Shown one piece after another: positions 18,401 through 24,253 of a stretch of 53,666 bases of DNA. Within the stretch, counting starts at the first letter, position 1. Each line of letters opens with the position of its first letter. The position numbers and the translations under genes were made by a program. The notes under the pieces are model-generated. The model saw only the letters and a list, made by a program, of their open reading frames with translations. It was not told the DNA's origin and did not search any database. The DNA is from a virus: the IMG/VR virus record IMGVR_UViG_3300045120_000224, positions 1 to 53,666 of that record. One strand, given 5' to 3'.

Positions 18401-20472
18401 TCCAGGCGAAGATGGCCGGACGGGAGATCACCCCCGACGACGACGCCAACTTCGACCTCGACTCGGTGATCGAGACCATCGACCTGTCCCGTGCGTTCAT
18501 CCGTGGCGGCCTGACCCACACAGGGCTGTTCGCCTTCGGCCTGGCCGCCGGCGGGCTCGGCCTGTCCGGTGAGGACGACGAGACGAAGAAGCGTCGCAAG
18601 CTCGCCGCGCTCCAGGGCGCGGGCTTCGTCTACGACCCGCGCGACGTGCAGAACGACTTCCGCAACAAGGACGCGATCTTCCTCGACTGGCTCCCGTTCG
18701 GGATGGACTCCTGGTTCCGGGTCACCGGCGAGGACGTGCCCGGCGGCGCCCGGTCCATGGCCCAGCTCAACTGGACCCTCAAGCAGTTCATCTCCCCGAT
18801 CATCGGGATGGAGAAGTTCTTCGAGACCGGCGACTTCCGCAACGTCACCTGGGGCTTCGAGGACGCCATCGGCTCCTTCCCGCTGATCAACACCCTGATG
18901 TGGGACGACGCCGTGCAGACCGCGCACGAGTTCGCGCAGATGGCGAACGACGAGGCGAAGCTCGGCGGGCCGCAGAACATGCCGATCGCGGCCGCGTTCG
19001 CCGCCAACGCGGTCGGCACGTACGAGCGGATGCTGTTCGAGAACTCGTTCATCAACCAGATCTACCAGGCCCGCGACCGCTACGACCGCGACCCCTACGT
19101 GCTGCCGCTGCGGGACAGCAGCGGTGCCCTGCAGCGTGACATCGAGGGCAACCCGCGCAAGCAGGACCTGGCGTTCGAGTCGTTCATCGACCCGGAGACA
19201 GGTGAGCTCAAGTCCGGCTACCTCAACCGCGACATCGACTCGGCCACCCTGCACGCGCTGACCGAGAACCGGGCCACGCTGGCTACCGTCGCCACCCTGT
19301 TCTCCGGGTTGAGCGGGAACACCCCGGACTACTTCCGCACCCAGATGCCGATAAAGGAGCGGGTCATCGAGCGGCCGCCGGTGAGCCAGGCGGAGGCCGA
19401 GACGCTGATCCGGAAGATCTCCCAGGACACCAGCGGCGGCCAGCCGAACCTGACGGCCGACGAGATCTCCTCGATCATGAAGGCCAACGGGCGCAAGGCC
19501 GGGGTCTTCCTCGACTACAACAAGGTCGACGCCCAGGCCGCCGCCTTCGCCAAGCAGGAGGGTCCGGCCGCGATGTCGGTCCTCGACGCGCAGGGCCGCG
19601 AGCTGCTCACCAAGGAGGGTGCGCACGGCGTGCTCCGCGGCCTGGCCAAGATGAGCGTCCACCTCGGTGACGCCTCGCTGCGCGGCATCCACATCCCGTT
19701 CAAGATGCGCGAGGAGATCCAGAAGGACTGGATGCGCGAGCTCATCCAGGACGGCGTGGACATGGGCCTGGACCAGACCAAGGCCACGTCCCGGATGAAG
19801 CGGCTGTGGTACGGCCCCATCTCCAACCCCAGCGTCCAGGGTCTCGGGGACATCCTGTGGTCCAAGGACATCTCCTACACCGACAAGATCAAGTACAACC
19901 AGCTCAACACCACCTACGTGATGGGACCGGACGGGCGGCCGTGGGCCACCGGCTTCACCCGTGACGGCCTGCTCGGCGCGCTCGGCGTCAAGCCGCTGAA
20001 GCGGGCGATGATCTCCGAGCAGGGTGCCACCGGCAACGACTCGATCCTGAACACCGTCGACTTCGTGAACAACATCAACACCGGAATGCGCGGGCTCGAG
20101 CTGATCGACGAGTCCCGCAACGTCCCGACCGATGTGGAGATCGGCAAGTCCATCGAGCAGGCCATCAAGGATGCGGCGTCCTCCGACTTCACCCCGTTCC
20201 AGCCGTTCACCAACCGGGGCGGTGGCGGCTTCGGCTTCACCCCGTTCCGCCACTTCGGCCGCTCCGGGTTCCGCCGGTTCGGCCGCGGTGGCGGCGGAGG
20301 CGGGTTCTCCTCGTTCCCCAACTTCTCCAAGATGTTCGCCCTGCCCAACGTGCGCGAGCCGTTCGGCAACGACATCCCGTTCATCAACACGACGAACCCG
20401 CTCATCCGCCGTGGCGATGTGCGGCGTGAGAGAGTCTGGTCCGAGCGAGGAAGGCTGAAGCAGTGGCAGTGA
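6460..20472 (+). CDS. Giant 4,670-aa virion-associated protein, candidate RNA polymerase domain
   Basis: Start GTG at 6460, with GGAGG 5 nt upstream; the frame is open back to 6346 but without a ribosome site. The gene is about 26% of the genome. Visible parts: an N-terminal region with a glycine-zipper segment at roughly residues 216-265 (repeated GxxxG with Val/Ala/Phe), typical of membrane-inserting ejection proteins; a DFDGD motif at residues 930-934 preceded by SHAILPAIRG, resembling the metal-binding loop of the catalytic double-psi barrel of RNA polymerases; a Rossmann-like stretch near 2745-2820 (GDLVVVELDSFRGNMEQAHK); LNPALYVSMGPEQW near 3702; and a Gly/Phe/Arg-rich C-terminal tail (4586-4617). 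It stands directly upstream of and overlaps the portal gene by 10 nt, so it is a late, probably packaged protein. Cluster EK Microbacterium phages are known to carry a gene of similar size. The polymerase assignment rests on one motif plus context and is an inference; a polyvalent ejected protein is the alternative. Confidence 0.8.
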   Translation: MGRFDNSGLQKWTKIAKAPEAPAGMQQAAVAARGYEAGTPRFADSRIGRFTSQQGFVDTARNWYTGANREGTNNGWDTQFTNDFINGQNEAASKGQLNTYFSQPDATGVVTWDHRLADGTQAHFGDVFKNGRKVDNVYHTFGRDTGNLMMSQFVLSGDQKAHVFSASDNVERLNREIVGVREQNNVDIPKGQAAIRFQDTVEKTTRQFERGHVDEAAVLGGAAGGAAVGTGIGVGVGAAFFGVGAPVGAAVGAGVGAVAGGIGAFFNRDALTQQAARAYEITAMSNRENGGSAAVATGIQQWAGFSQKLTSPLSNLLQGGYDATRGKGGDGESEFYRTDAKGKAHTPAWVKIADVGAAIGDGALEFASPIGAGLYTAQMGGVISGEVGELAITRGKAFDYSRGGFDNIFTDDKGNFSATEGAAGIAKVGIDMVQMGMARGLLGRVQSARGAAGLEEVGAPSAIGKRLYGGRDVADRALPGWLGGRTAAQREALTNGGAEEILKGFRYVTDSTGKVVGNRRATLSLLAPSEQLGALSTRVLALRARARNAGALSADDFYRAATAMEHGERRFTTALVNGMGEGYEEAVQAVLEPYSHDDKVSYADIGNSALYGFAGGVGMGLGTNARMPTASERLDAKVRLAHRIQTGGADIDERLLAGMSLSEKQARAAMSGIETATARAAYDKLADDHAAELTAGVEGVNRLADAVKTTIAADLVRVGPRTDVPFVITQLEEAGRVDSAGTLIGNSLPSDAVASSGAQLLRNYANRMTGVGEQLTTLQRDQADNEQALVNDPASEALTARKAELATNITRTQAMLDLGEQFAAEIDDHVSQMYATKADPNSIAAESELLNHKIRAAFNLQVDTLGGVVLDREQKMALARAVSAVVTRDPQDQSGSYQVLVPQVSANLTIANSDNVLQVSHAILPAIRGDFDGDKIRTLNQLMLDETSFVSARAGMHFLGAGTTVNVGAPKYEKWMVQYLAEGMRSTNDALRNFATGTLTHISGAVRDRYDGVVDAGLLNRVLKDFYDAVYAGDKDARSVLLDGLAGSEAGGAITEFARSNLSNEWLWIDQLVRSSMQEYQESYAANRKHFGPEPGERRGRPTKRATAVRERRAARAATTGQTVGIWLEGDQMFRKMQKLHYTTLSAAVRSADDAGARAELAELAMQYEMLGQEASQSELDRVRGKDDITGRVLTQLMYLARNATSLDDRLSPIQAMAVIANVQVTDFDIAADGELSTSGKQISLAQSLLKRSIARDRGEKAAIYEASPELQAKHARLRSMTYADGQGVKGSGVNAQRAFTEVFGAMQMFMLLGDDAGPLGPHMTVEQYLRFYTEKSESDRRSEDYKLRNEAAYLGRKTTTDLPYSVQELVDGNVSPYRSVVDSLIAVGHKRLAIDADVAASKDTTRHHLSGEYAEQHYRVSKQFQKAITDARAALFEFGRLSPRDELSAETVRRLLENNPQFARQVMALIPKAAAGSTFEIRNDEVYVANWVYDMFTFKDPAEAEMHFWRSTLLAEWNARGQNSPPETEDDEGWAERDYMRLSRRMHRVLYNMSPERQHDHGVRLAKFVTEMRNATSLEEFLRWVNTTPGVRGDQAPLLGWVDDTAQFDVDKASGGWSTALAGTEQREAIASLSRGATNLVKDIADERAAWSTDRSVIAAIERVIKADAGGNVKLDAGDRDLYDAFARSIEKAGELSNGLGPQAMMYQVVGAVRGFYPQAHTKGKNPDYVEPAGAFDALADAFDYTTNYERLLSSMTSLNMDAVGGNLSQVAKDGGRTMDDAGRQVSWDKPTPQAMIALLKNPDTRPLARAVLFPQVMERTVEGRLSPQLLVGKSLKSLLDRSAFDNLFERNDSLSHDNALRYLSVVEAAARKEGGHFSVQRAVNDIVIARTSAADHVLSTYELEQMARTAMYEVAQILQDVGSLASAPADPNAHPLDTVLTEIRAAQRRVRTAGRLGFEAKDQEITDSVLEDLINRRLAEMESDKNDIIAERVPGMSVAETERLEARVLAADVDMDSFRRRVEVLKSDDAAGLVVDMFSFTGDPQTDPGRQGELIAYIFSRTDTFRSKSSSSRQIMMKLSEQIQDSGRNGQVDLTDDEWTHLSNAAIAVYLDETLSIGGISVPPYPDEDRRDDRRYYDMSFSYLAQPLLDRNSPLVKAAVEVHRLAGRQGDYAATPTEIKTLLSRTLFKDFSVGDWTSDIPRSSIEANQRLDSAAAAQAIAMAGNSPKRQAVISAATKRTFRVPGDDLLSTVTLSALDLYRGDFDEVAVTFPDGTVGSRPLAQLNNRFARSVVMHYRDAADPANIIEVDLLGTDPRLGRVFHTDDTASASGLKEIHLERLQNAKERIGVDDARVVDIQVKFFHPDSQPVDTAEDQARSRTWYNNLFFEGTSFNLDADRHKSLNETLWFTEGGINPVSQATALDASKLGKPALQPVETVTAEKLAELETDFASDLGAVLRAKTKIAMTTSLGLGKQGKLDIEFYNAVYKDMKLRHFVRGISSATGENLIWTADQVVAYQQANPGQPLPMNDPALWVPSDDVLRTMLGEQGDQGVARVTPDFLEVDLTRVRGYAGVNDRMKHLFKVGMDGDTRPIEETRLSAVARQGLLTVRANLDSRTRALYETRIKYFQALKDEISVDRASFTGRGFDSQRNLAAAIAAGEAVLRAEDISMDWTSAGIPFFGPRTPGDSAISRRLLQELEAALRPDGNRNGFIFREGAQADAPTGLITGESIHNLKGAMRVAPGDLVVVELDSFRGNMEQAHKRLDWLADQGATIVLGAADGQADVRADSAVFLQSLGYERIAGSVHVYQPSLTTPRFQNLRARASTMTEVRGVSPRSHIALLNVMGHEVEENSAWVDFDNERLGSIAETVNLVPTDFLMGFNVPVAQYGNDSMISQVRAQLNGLNDAEGRTMLRNMANDRIKDKKARAEADIAFDYHFDEMLDRMNNNPGTVLPQPDDTFGLGSMIPLVDTMGRIVIYRHGMKAPHRWRVDEMTAQTLDRGGDAKNVAVFPTKLESAATIHDGRVIEFNPRSGFGLSARLEIDLQTLGDKKVLEWNGMKYLLTPRPKSKVLPDHGIFTNWDIDGIVSLDDTMSKESFEGMVDNHRNAFAYFGIDFTDDIATFLGVDHATALDILDMVANRAPRIQLAAADEILNSRRIMSTVLNQIKAAGVPNLDDALVDTLADPTSNEAKITAAMLVYLMTPGARVSDVIKSGGFNDESSTIDAQSILMPRLFTQVFDNEPLGSDLRTEINGRLNAQLHNPNNDGTGYSLRQDWVLEVRNTDSKKNMYGMLQFAEAHSAGDNPIKNGMSFDETDQQTASLHSAAIAYQATGAQTANLYDLAKSRLLADSLHEPNIKDAKDGGVWRMLSEIGYNDKGGAALWRAATPAEAIRRENGRDAVVQFRQAINTEDKNGWNNTTRREYAEIATNIMHELGLQGSQRGVVDFWVRQLLGMPYGTNELGEEVGRVNGRFAKEAANDILWNVRNRYLPVVGAEVPLLHIHDLQAIYRAGKWVPRSSMDGDASPAGNWNEWVDISLGSALTSDNLFDPLYLLALDGFMHTYQSATSSLLDLPVSFDAMKTAQLMDPDTNALLVSISDETNLLATDPMLLDVTKASLEAMIGGQRFAGKLYAKAAPASAIAKRRDARREWRKESGVPVPVDVSLKDLRKNGARFTHKSTVTNAFARSLINMRVGTALLNPALYVSMGPEQWIRGTLDRAANLITGQSLAVRTTREGELTSTSLAGAAAKVGDRLAGTALGEGLANMGLEMAYTPDQLVKFRQLVTVLGQRNDFKAMVYKDLMFLRPYEPGIGRIEKWLENYAKFGARMQDPTWGMRADTLARRYLEGALQEINATPTLNVISNETLIAALATDPEWLKDNMEAAHNAGTRAVAQLRSLKPTVLSQTLRGIYEPLSASPNAGLNFLGNVVLKMPMLFSNYGMNVITTVTGLQGLDQMTAAFMTGRTNGFKHPRTLLGRVQAKMAGREITPDDDANFDLDSVIETIDLSRAFIRGGLTHTGLFAFGLAAGGLGLSGEDDETKKRRKLAALQGAGFVYDPRDVQNDFRNKDAIFLDWLPFGMDSWFRVTGEDVPGGARSMAQLNWTLKQFISPIIGMEKFFETGDFRNVTWGFEDAIGSFPLINTLMWDDAVQTAHEFAQMANDEAKLGGPQNMPIAAAFAANAVGTYERMLFENSFINQIYQARDRYDRDPYVLPLRDSSGALQRDIEGNPRKQDLAFESFIDPETGELKSGYLNRDIDSATLHALTENRATLATVATLFSGLSGNTPDYFRTQMPIKERVIERPPVSQAEAETLIRKISQDTSGGQPNLTADEISSIMKANGRKAGVFLDYNKVDAQAAAFAKQEGPAAMSVLDAQGRELLTKEGAHGVLRGLAKMSVHLGDASLRGIHIPFKMREEIQKDWMRELIQDGVDMGLDQTKATSRMKRLWYGPISNPSVQGLGDILWSKDISYTDKIKYNQLNTTYVMGPDGRPWATGFTRDGLLGALGVKPLKRAMISEQGATGNDSILNTVDFVNNINTGMRGLELIDESRNVPTDVEIGKSIEQAIKDAASSDFTPFQPFTNRGGGGFGFTPFRHFGRSGFRRFGRGGGGGGFSSFPNFSKMFALPNVREPFGNDIPFINTTNPLIRRGDVRRERVWSERGRLKQWQ

Positions 20473-22466
20473 GCTACCAGACGGTCGGCGGGTTCGACGA
20501 GTGGTACGTCGACTACAACCCCAATGGCGGCCGCGACGGCAACCTCGACTGGCGTGGCTTCTCGCCACAGGCCGACGAGATCTGGCGCATGTGGCAGACC
20601 TACAAGCGCGAGATGGACCTGCGGGTCGAGAACTACGACATCCTCGAGATGCTGGCCGACGGCGAGGTGATCAGCCCGAAGGCCGACCTCCCCAACATCA
20701 GCAGCGGGGAGACGGCCGGGCTGGTCCGCCGGATCGCCCGCAACCTGGTGCAGAACACCCCGAACGTTGAGGTCATCTCCCGGTTCAACGACGACGACAT
20801 GAAGGGGATCTTCGCCCGGCACATCCTCGGCGCGAAGATCATCGGCTCCGACGAGTACTCCAACGACATGCAGCAGAACCTGTTCGCGTCGACGAAGACC
20901 AGCATCACCCTCGGGTTCGCCTGCGTCATCCCGGTGCTGCTGCAGGACGCGGCCGGCGGCTGGTACATGAAGTACGACACCATCCACTACCGCGACGTGT
21001 TCCCCGAGCCGGGGACCAAGGACGTCCGCTCCTGCTGCTCGGTGTTCGTACGCCGCTACCTGACCCGTGGCGAGGCGGTCTCCCTCATCTTCGACCAGGC
21101 GCCCGGCTGGGACCTCGACGCGCTGAAGCTGCTGGTCAAGAACCGGCCGCCGGCACGGGAGAACCAGAGCGTCGACCACCAGACGAAGAAGCACCACCAG
21201 ATCCCGGACGGCTACGAGATCATCACCTGGTACACCGACTCGGGTGCCGACTTCCTCACGTTCTCCGCGAACACCAAGATGCTGCTGCGCATCGAGAAGA
21301 ACAAGCACCCGCTCAAGCAGCACCCGGTCCACTTCCTGGTGCTCGAGAAGGACGAGCACCAGCCGCTCGGGAAGTCCCAGGTGGAGCTGCTGATCGGCCG
21401 CCAGGACTTCCAGGACCTGATGCTCAACGGTGCGATGAAGCTGTGGTACCGCAACATCAACCCGAGCATCATCGGCTACGGGACCGTCAACGCGGTGCCG
21501 AACCTGAGCCCCGGCAAGTACACCCAGATCTCCAACCCGAACGCGAAGATCGAGCCGTTCGAGGTGAACACCCAGACGCTGATGCAGTACTCCTCGATCA
21601 GCCAGCAGAACCTCGGGTCGATGGTCAGCCTGATCGGTGCCGCCGACCAGCAGATGGCTCAGTCCCAGGGCGGCAACGGCCAGGGCATGAGCGCCACACC
21701 GCAGGGTGTCGAGGCACAGCAGGCGATGGTCGACATCACCACGAACAACTACCAGAAGGCGATCGAGGCGTTCTTCAGCCACTACTGCTCCTACGCGCTG
21801 ACGATCTACTTCCAGGAGCTGAAGGCGGTGAAGAAGGTCCGGCCCTCGGCCGAGGCCCGGATCAAGCTGCTCGAGGCCGGGCTCGACCCGGAGCGGATCA
21901 ACCCCGACGGGTCCATCGAGGTGGACTTCGAGGACATGGCGACCGAGTACTGGGTGCGCTGCGTGCCCGGCTCGCTGGTCGAGATGGAGGACGAGAAGCA
22001 GCTCCGGATCCTGAACCAGCTGTTCATCCCGCTCTCCCAGGCGATGCCGGCGCTGGTCGCCACCCAGGACCCGGACCTCACCCGGCAGGCGGCCAAGGCC
22101 ATGCAGTACATCGTCGGCAAGCAGATCGAGCTCTCCGGCGCCACGTCCGCCAAGGAGCTGGGACTGCTCTGGTCGAAGGGCGACGTCGAGCAGGTCAACG
22201 AGCGCGACGCGCGCATCGGCGCGGTCGAGGACATGATCTCCGCGTTCAGCGGTGGGGCCGAGGCCGAGCTCGAGCAGAACGGCCTGGCCATCGCACAGAT
22301 GCAGCAGCAGATCAGCCTGATGGCCCAGAACCAGCAGATCCTGCTCGAGAAGCTAGGTGTGATGCAGCCCGGATCTGGAACCGGTTCTACTACAGAAGCG
22401 GAGACACCGGCTGAAGATGTAGCAGAACCCGCCGAAGAACCTACTGTTTACCCTGCCAGCGCCTGA
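20463..22466 (+). CDS. Portal protein
   Basis: A 667-aa protein from the GTG at 20463, with GGAAGG about 8 nt upstream, overlapping the giant gene's end. It has the composition and layout of podovirus portals: an acidic N-terminal region, a long central alpha/beta body with the GKSQVELLIGRQDFQDLMLN helix segment, Asn/Gln-rich helices around residues 380-430 (ISQQNLGSMVSLIGAADQQM), and a Gln/Met-rich coiled C-terminus ending in an acidic Pro tail. Twelve copies would form the vertex ring that admits DNA. The size fits the family (about 500-750 aa), and its place just before the capsid gene supports the call. There is no single diagnostic motif, so the assignment rests on overall pattern and order. 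Confidence 0.75.
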   Translation: MAVSYQTVGGFDEWYVDYNPNGGRDGNLDWRGFSPQADEIWRMWQTYKREMDLRVENYDILEMLADGEVISPKADLPNISSGETAGLVRRIARNLVQNTPNVEVISRFNDDDMKGIFARHILGAKIIGSDEYSNDMQQNLFASTKTSITLGFACVIPVLLQDAAGGWYMKYDTIHYRDVFPEPGTKDVRSCCSVFVRRYLTRGEAVSLIFDQAPGWDLDALKLLVKNRPPARENQSVDHQTKKHHQIPDGYEIITWYTDSGADFLTFSANTKMLLRIEKNKHPLKQHPVHFLVLEKDEHQPLGKSQVELLIGRQDFQDLMLNGAMKLWYRNINPSIIGYGTVNAVPNLSPGKYTQISNPNAKIEPFEVNTQTLMQYSSISQQNLGSMVSLIGAADQQMAQSQGGNGQGMSATPQGVEAQQAMVDITTNNYQKAIEAFFSHYCSYALTIYFQELKAVKKVRPSAEARIKLLEAGLDPERINPDGSIEVDFEDMATEYWVRCVPGSLVEMEDEKQLRILNQLFIPLSQAMPALVATQDPDLTRQAAKAMQYIVGKQIELSGATSAKELGLLWSKGDVEQVNERDARIGAVEDMISAFSGGAEAELEQNGLAIAQMQQQISLMAQNQQILLEKLGVMQPGSGTGSTTEAETPAEDVAEPAEEPTVYPASA

Positions 22467-22496
22467 CACCAGGCCGCAATCACGAGGAGGAGCGAC

Positions 22497-23894
22497 ATGG
22501 TCGCACCAGTCCAGAAGGACAGCCTGACCGACTACCAGGTCGCTCTGGCCACGTACCTTCGCATCACCAGCCCCGTGGCTGGGATGTTCACCGGGTCGGA
22601 GATCAAGCCGAACCCGAACGCCCGGTCCATCCGGGTACCCGACATCCGGGTCGACGACTACATCGTCGACGCCGAGCTGGGCCGGATCGGGTCCGAGCAC
22701 TACTCCGGGTCGGAGTTCACCGGCGAGTGGAAGAACGGCGTGCCGCCCATCGAGTGGCGCACCTACTCCATGAGCCGCCACCGCGCCTTCGGCTTCACCG
22801 TCTTCGACGAGCAGCTCCGCTACTCGCCGATCAAGAACATCGTCCAGGAGTACACCGGCCGCAAGATGCAGACCACGGTCCTGCGCGACCACGACAAGTA
22901 CTGCCTGCTCGCCGCGATCTCCGGCCACATGACCGGCAAGCTCGTGCCGCGCACCGCCGCCGACACGCCCGGCCCGCAGTTCGTCGACGCGGTGAAGGTC
23001 TCCAACACCGGCAACGCCGCGGACTACAAGTGGATCGCGGAGCCCGGCGAGGACTTCGACAACCAGATCCAGCCGTCGTTCGCCACCATCAAGGGCGTCT
23101 TCCTCAACGACACCGACCCGCTCTCCACGCTGGACGCGCTGACGCTGCTGTTCAGCGACAACTGGTTCGACTCCAACTTCGGCAACAACGAGCGCTTCCT
23201 GCTCGTCACCAGCGCCCTCGAGCTCGTCTACATCAACGCGCTCATCGACGCCGGTGCCGGAACCGAGTCGGCCTTCAAGCTCCTGAAGGACGGTGACATC
23301 TCCGGCGCGAACGCGGCCGGCTACCTCGGCACCCTGAAGGGGTCGTGGAAGCTGGTCAAGATCCACCCGGAGTTCCTGCCCAAGGTCTTCACCGACACCA
23401 ACCTCGTCGTCGACCCGGTGGCCGACACGGGCACGGCGGCCCGCACGCTGCGCCAGGTCATCGCCCTGGCCGCGTACAAGAACTCGGTGCAGACCTACGA
23501 GCACTTCGCGGAGCGTCGCCAGGCCGACGGCGGCGTGCGCTTCAAGGGCACCGAGTACGTCCAGGACTTCTCCTACGACTGCTGGGTGATCGACCAGCTC
23601 AGTGAGGGTGTGGTGCCGGTGTTCCTGCCGACCACGATCTCCAACCTGCAGGTCGTCAGCGACTCGTTCACCGCCGTCGCTGCCAAGGTCGCGGCCGCCC
23701 GCGCACAGCTCTCGGTGGCTCCCGTCACCTACCCGCTGTCCGGCGCCAACACCCTCAAGTCCCGGCCCGAGTGGTACACCTCGCCGTACGAGGGCACCTC
23801 GTCCCTCACCGCCGGCGTGCAGGCCACCGGCGACGTGGCGCACCGCAACCCGCTGCTCGCCGCGGACGACACCACGGACTCGTCCGGCCAGTAG
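22497..23894 (+). CDS. Major capsid protein
   Basis: A 465-aa protein with GAGGAGGA 5-6 nt before the ATG, which implies high expression. There is no membrane segment or enzyme motif. It is rich in beta-forming stretches and contains a YDCWVIDQLSEGVVPVFLPT strand near the C-terminus and an RTYSMSRHRAFGFTVFDEQL strand in the N-terminal third, consistent with an HK97-like shell protein that has no long propeptide. It directly follows the portal gene. No scaffold gene lies between portal and capsid, unlike many podoviruses; a possible scaffold is encoded at 36600-37688. The call rests mainly on position, size and expression signals. Confidence 0.7.
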   Translation: MVAPVQKDSLTDYQVALATYLRITSPVAGMFTGSEIKPNPNARSIRVPDIRVDDYIVDAELGRIGSEHYSGSEFTGEWKNGVPPIEWRTYSMSRHRAFGFTVFDEQLRYSPIKNIVQEYTGRKMQTTVLRDHDKYCLLAAISGHMTGKLVPRTAADTPGPQFVDAVKVSNTGNAADYKWIAEPGEDFDNQIQPSFATIKGVFLNDTDPLSTLDALTLLFSDNWFDSNFGNNERFLLVTSALELVYINALIDAGAGTESAFKLLKDGDISGANAAGYLGTLKGSWKLVKIHPEFLPKVFTDTNLVVDPVADTGTAARTLRQVIALAAYKNSVQTYEHFAERRQADGGVRFKGTEYVQDFSYDCWVIDQLSEGVVPVFLPTTISNLQVVSDSFTAVAAKVAAARAQLSVAPVTYPLSGANTLKSRPEWYTSPYEGTSSLTAGVQATGDVAHRNPLLAADDTTDSSGQ

Positions 23895-23921
23895 TAGCCA
23901 GCGGCTACGGAAGGGAACGAC

Positions 23922-24170
23922 ATGGACAAGCTCATCGAGCTGCTCCAGCAGATCCAGGAGCTGGCCGGTGTCGCCATCGACGCGCTCAAGGGCGCTGCCG
24001 GTGGCGAGCACGGGCAGGGTGGCCCGCCCCACGAGGGTGGCGGCGGGCCCCCGCACCAGGGTGGCGGTGGCGCTCCCGAGCGCCGTGCCGCTCCGGGCGG
24101 CCCACCCGGTGGTGGCGGTGGCGCCGCACCCGAGGGTGGACCGCCCCGGCGCGAGGAGCAGCCTGCCTAA
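23922..24170 (+). CDS. Small Gly/Pro-rich structural protein
   Basis: An 82-aa protein with a short amphipathic helix (MDKLIELLQQIQELAGVAID) followed by about 55 residues of Gly, Pro, Glu and Arg in PPHEGGGG-type repeats. A helix that can bind a partner plus a flexible low-complexity tail suggests a head decoration or minor capsid component. It follows the capsid gene by 27 nt with its own GGAAGGGA site and is followed by a strong hairpin (24180-24226). Function inferred from position only. Confidence 0.6.
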   Translation: MDKLIELLQQIQELAGVAIDALKGAAGGEHGQGGPPHEGGGGPPHQGGGGAPERRAAPGGPPGGGGGAAPEGGPPRREEQPA

Positions 24171-24179
24171 CAGGCGGCT

Positions 24180-24226
24180 GGGACGCCGAGGTGTGGTGCT
24201 TGGGAGGACCACACCTCGGCGTTCCC
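24180..24226 (+). terminator. Strong hairpin after the capsid operon
   Basis: Near-perfect 18-bp arms (24180-24197 against 24208-24226, one extra T) with a 10-nt loop and no U-tract. It could set the ratio between capsid and downstream fiber transcripts or protect the 3' end of the capsid message. Confidence 0.65.
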
Positions 24227-24253
24227 TACTCGATAAGGAGGTGACGGACCCCG

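Noticed and set aside
22727-23296. Second plus frame inside the capsid gene
   Set aside because: Arg/His/Pro/Ala-rich shadow frame; the capsid frame has G/C third positions and a strong ribosome site.
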